Part shown: one piece after another, positions 6,015-7,149 of the stretch
How positions within the stretch are numbered: position 1 is the stretch's first letter
How the letters are laid out: every line of letters begins with the position of its first letter
Assembly (NCBI GenBank): GCA_964484485.1
Contig: CAZAGD010000008.1
Span: 1-7,149 of the forward strand
DNA length: 7,149 nucleotides
Reading direction: 5' to 3'
Origin: CAZAGD01 sp964484485
Lineage (GTDB): Bacteria > Desulfobacterota > SM23-61
The notes under the pieces: generated by a model
Database searches by the model: none
What the model was told of the DNA's origin: nothing
Seen by the model: only the letters and a program-made list of their open reading frames with translations
Position numbers and translations under genes: made by a program

Positions 6015-6923
6015 TTGGCTGCGGAGAAAAAAGCTTGGCGCAATGGAAAGTTAATTCCTTATGAAGAAGCCACTGTGCATTTAATGTCGCATAGCTTAAC
6101 CAGAGGGTCAGCTATTTTTGAAGTATTAGGAGTTTATCTTACACCCGCCGGCCCCGCTGCTTTTCGTCTTGCCGATCATGCCGACCGTTTAATAAGATCG
6201 GCAGAACTTTTGGATATGCGACTTTGCCAAAGCAAGGAAGAAATAATGCAGGCCGTAGTGGACACGGTCAAGGCCAATAAAGTTACCCAGGGTTATGTAA
6301 AAATCGTGGGCTTTTTTGGTCAAGAAACCTTCACCGTAACTGTATCCGACCCCAGAATGGAGCTTTCTGTCTTTGCTTTTACCGAAGAAGAGTATAAACC
6401 TAAGGATAGTCCGAAAATGATCAGCGCGTGTCTCAGTAAATGGCGAAGGCTGCATCCAGAGACTGTGCCCATCGAGGCCAAAGTAGCGGCAAATTATTTA
6501 AATGGCATGCTGGCCCGCATGGATGCCCAGCGGCGGGGTTTTGACTTAGGCATAATGTTAGACACGCACGGTTTGGTGGCCGAAGGAAGCGTAGAGTCAG
6601 TATTTTTTATTAAGGAGGAGATCTTAATGACGCCTCCTTTAGGACGGATTCTCTCGAGTATTACCCGACGCTCAATTTTAGAAGCAGCGCCTCATGCTGG
6701 CATAAAAGTTAGCGAAAGACCAATCAGACCTGCCGAGCTTTTTGAGGCCGAAGAGATATTTATTTCGAGTACATCAAGGCGGGTAATGCCTATATATAAA
6801 ATTGAGAATCGTCCTTTAGGTGAAGTTCCTGGTCCAATTACCAGTAAGATAGCTAATCTTATCTCCGCCATTTGTGCAGGCAAAGAAGAACGGTTTAAAG
6901 ACTGGCTATACCCCATCCGCTAA
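6015..6923 (+). CDS. Class IV PLP-dependent aminotransferase (branched-chain aminotransferase/aminodeoxychorismate lyase-like)
   Basis: The 302-residue cytoplasmic enzyme starts at TTG 6015. It has the class IV order: RNGKLIPYEEATVHLMSHSL (9-28), FRLADHADRL (50-59), then PIEAKVAANYLNGMLA (152-167) with K156 as the probable PLP lysine, LDTHGLVAEGSVESVFF (182-198) with E190 near the cofactor, TPPLGRILSSITRR (206-219) for the phosphate, and SSTSRRVMPI (251-260). These positions correspond to those of IlvE and D-amino-acid aminotransferase. The spot where IlvE has a GIRAY-type segment reads EVLGVY, so the usual Arg is missing, and the GITR motif is SITR. Substrate class is therefore open; branched-chain, aromatic or D-amino acids are all possible. 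It is separated from the upstream transporter by 433 bp and probably has its own promoter. A link to the aldehyde oxidoreductase through 2-oxo acid fermentation is possible but speculative. Confidence 0.87.
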   Translation: MAAEKKAWRNGKLIPYEEATVHLMSHSLTRGSAIFEVLGVYLTPAGPAAFRLADHADRLIRSAELLDMRLCQSKEEIMQAVVDTVKANKVTQGYVKIVGFFGQETFTVTVSDPRMELSVFAFTEEEYKPKDSPKMISACLSKWRRLHPETVPIEAKVAANYLNGMLARMDAQRRGFDLGIMLDTHGLVAEGSVESVFFIKEEILMTPPLGRILSSITRRSILEAAPHAGIKVSERPIRPAELFEAEEIFISSTSRRVMPIYKIENRPLGEVPGPITSKIANLISAICAGKEERFKDWLYPIR

Positions 6924-6978
6924 GAGACTATGCCTTATTAATGGGAGCATAAAACAAACGACATCTTAAGGCGTGGTT

Positions 6979-7053
6979 CGGCAAGCCCCAAGGGCTGGCC
7001 CTACGAGGAATTAAAAAAATCTCAAACGTAGGGCAAGGGCTTGTCCCTTGCCG
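6979..7053. repeat. Long imperfect inverted repeat downstream of the aminotransferase
   Basis: Two 27-nt arms (6979-7005 and 7027-7053) match inverted at 21 of 27 positions around a 21-nt AT-rich centre. The outer end is CGGCAAG and the inner end GCCCTACG. The right arm alone forms a perfect 8-bp hairpin, GGCAAGGG (7032-7039) and CCCTTGCC (7045-7052). It resembles dispersed GTAGGG...CCCTTGCC-type palindromes of bacterial genomes. Lying 55 nt after the stop codon, the folded RNA could also end or protect the transcript. Confidence 0.65.
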
Positions 7054-7149
7054 CATTTGGTTTTATTTCTTAGGTGGAATTACGACCCAATTTCATTGGG
7101 GAAATTCGATAAAGCCAGACCACGGAGTAAGATAAAAGTGATAACTGTA
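7054..7149. other. Non-coding right edge with a small hairpin
   Basis: No gene start can be supported here. CCCAAT (7086-7091) and ATTGGG (7095-7100) form a 6-bp hairpin with a 3-nt loop. AATTTC (7089-7094) and GAAATT (7101-7106) can form a competing one. The window ends before any context that would explain them. Confidence 0.4.

Noticed and set aside
6189..6916. Two minus-strand frames (88 and 74 codons) opposite the aminotransferase
   Set aside because: Both are antisense shadows without ribosome sites or family resemblance.
1..7149. CRISPR array, toxin-antitoxin pair, defence island, retron or intact insertion sequence
   Set aside because: I saw no regular direct repeats with spacers, no transposase, reverse transcriptase, nuclease or small two-gene module on either strand.

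Overview
The window looks like chromosomal DNA of an anaerobic bacterium of moderate to low GC, judged by eye. Ribosome binding sites are mostly strong AAGGAGG-type sequences. The gene families (tungsten aldehyde:ferredoxin oxidoreductase, an MtaA/CmuA-type methyltransferase of the uroporphyrinogen decarboxylase fold, carboxylate-type MFS transporters) and the degenerate dispersed palindromes between genes suit an uncultured strict anaerobe, for example Desulfobacterota or a neighbouring lineage. That placement is inference; there is no rRNA or marker gene here.

Layout. A leftward pair occupies the first 2.1 kb. It comprises a membrane-anchored strictosidine synthase/SMP-30-like beta-propeller protein (2140 to 1079) and, 5 nt after its stop, an OFA/monocarboxylate-type MFS transporter that runs off the left edge. 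A divergent control region of about 170 bp (2141-2314) separates this pair from a rightward cluster. The cluster starts with a wrecked aldehyde:ferredoxin oxidoreductase gene (2315-2879), in which an N-terminal piece is joined out of frame to the true C-terminal end. It continues with a VOC-family metalloenzyme-like protein, an MtaA/CmuA-like methyltransferase with a complete HxC...C zinc site, and a second MFS transporter of a different subfamily. These rightward genes are spaced 21, 22 and 4 nt apart and so probably form one transcription unit. After a 433-bp gap rich in inverted repeats comes a class IV PLP aminotransferase that starts at a TTG codon behind a strong Shine-Dalgarno. The last 226 bp hold no gene, only a palindromic repeat.

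How the genes may work together (inference). The rightward cluster looks like a small catabolic or transport module: a transporter brings in an organic acid, the VOC protein rearranges, cleaves or binds it, and the MtaA-like protein moves a methyl group to or from a corrinoid. No corrinoid protein and no corrinoid-activating protein are encoded in the window, so the methyltransferase partner must lie elsewhere or the protein has another role. The aldehyde oxidoreductase that once headed the operon is inactive as the sequence stands, either by a real deletion of roughly 1.2 kb or by a misassembly. I see no defence system, CRISPR array, tRNA, rRNA or intact mobile element.
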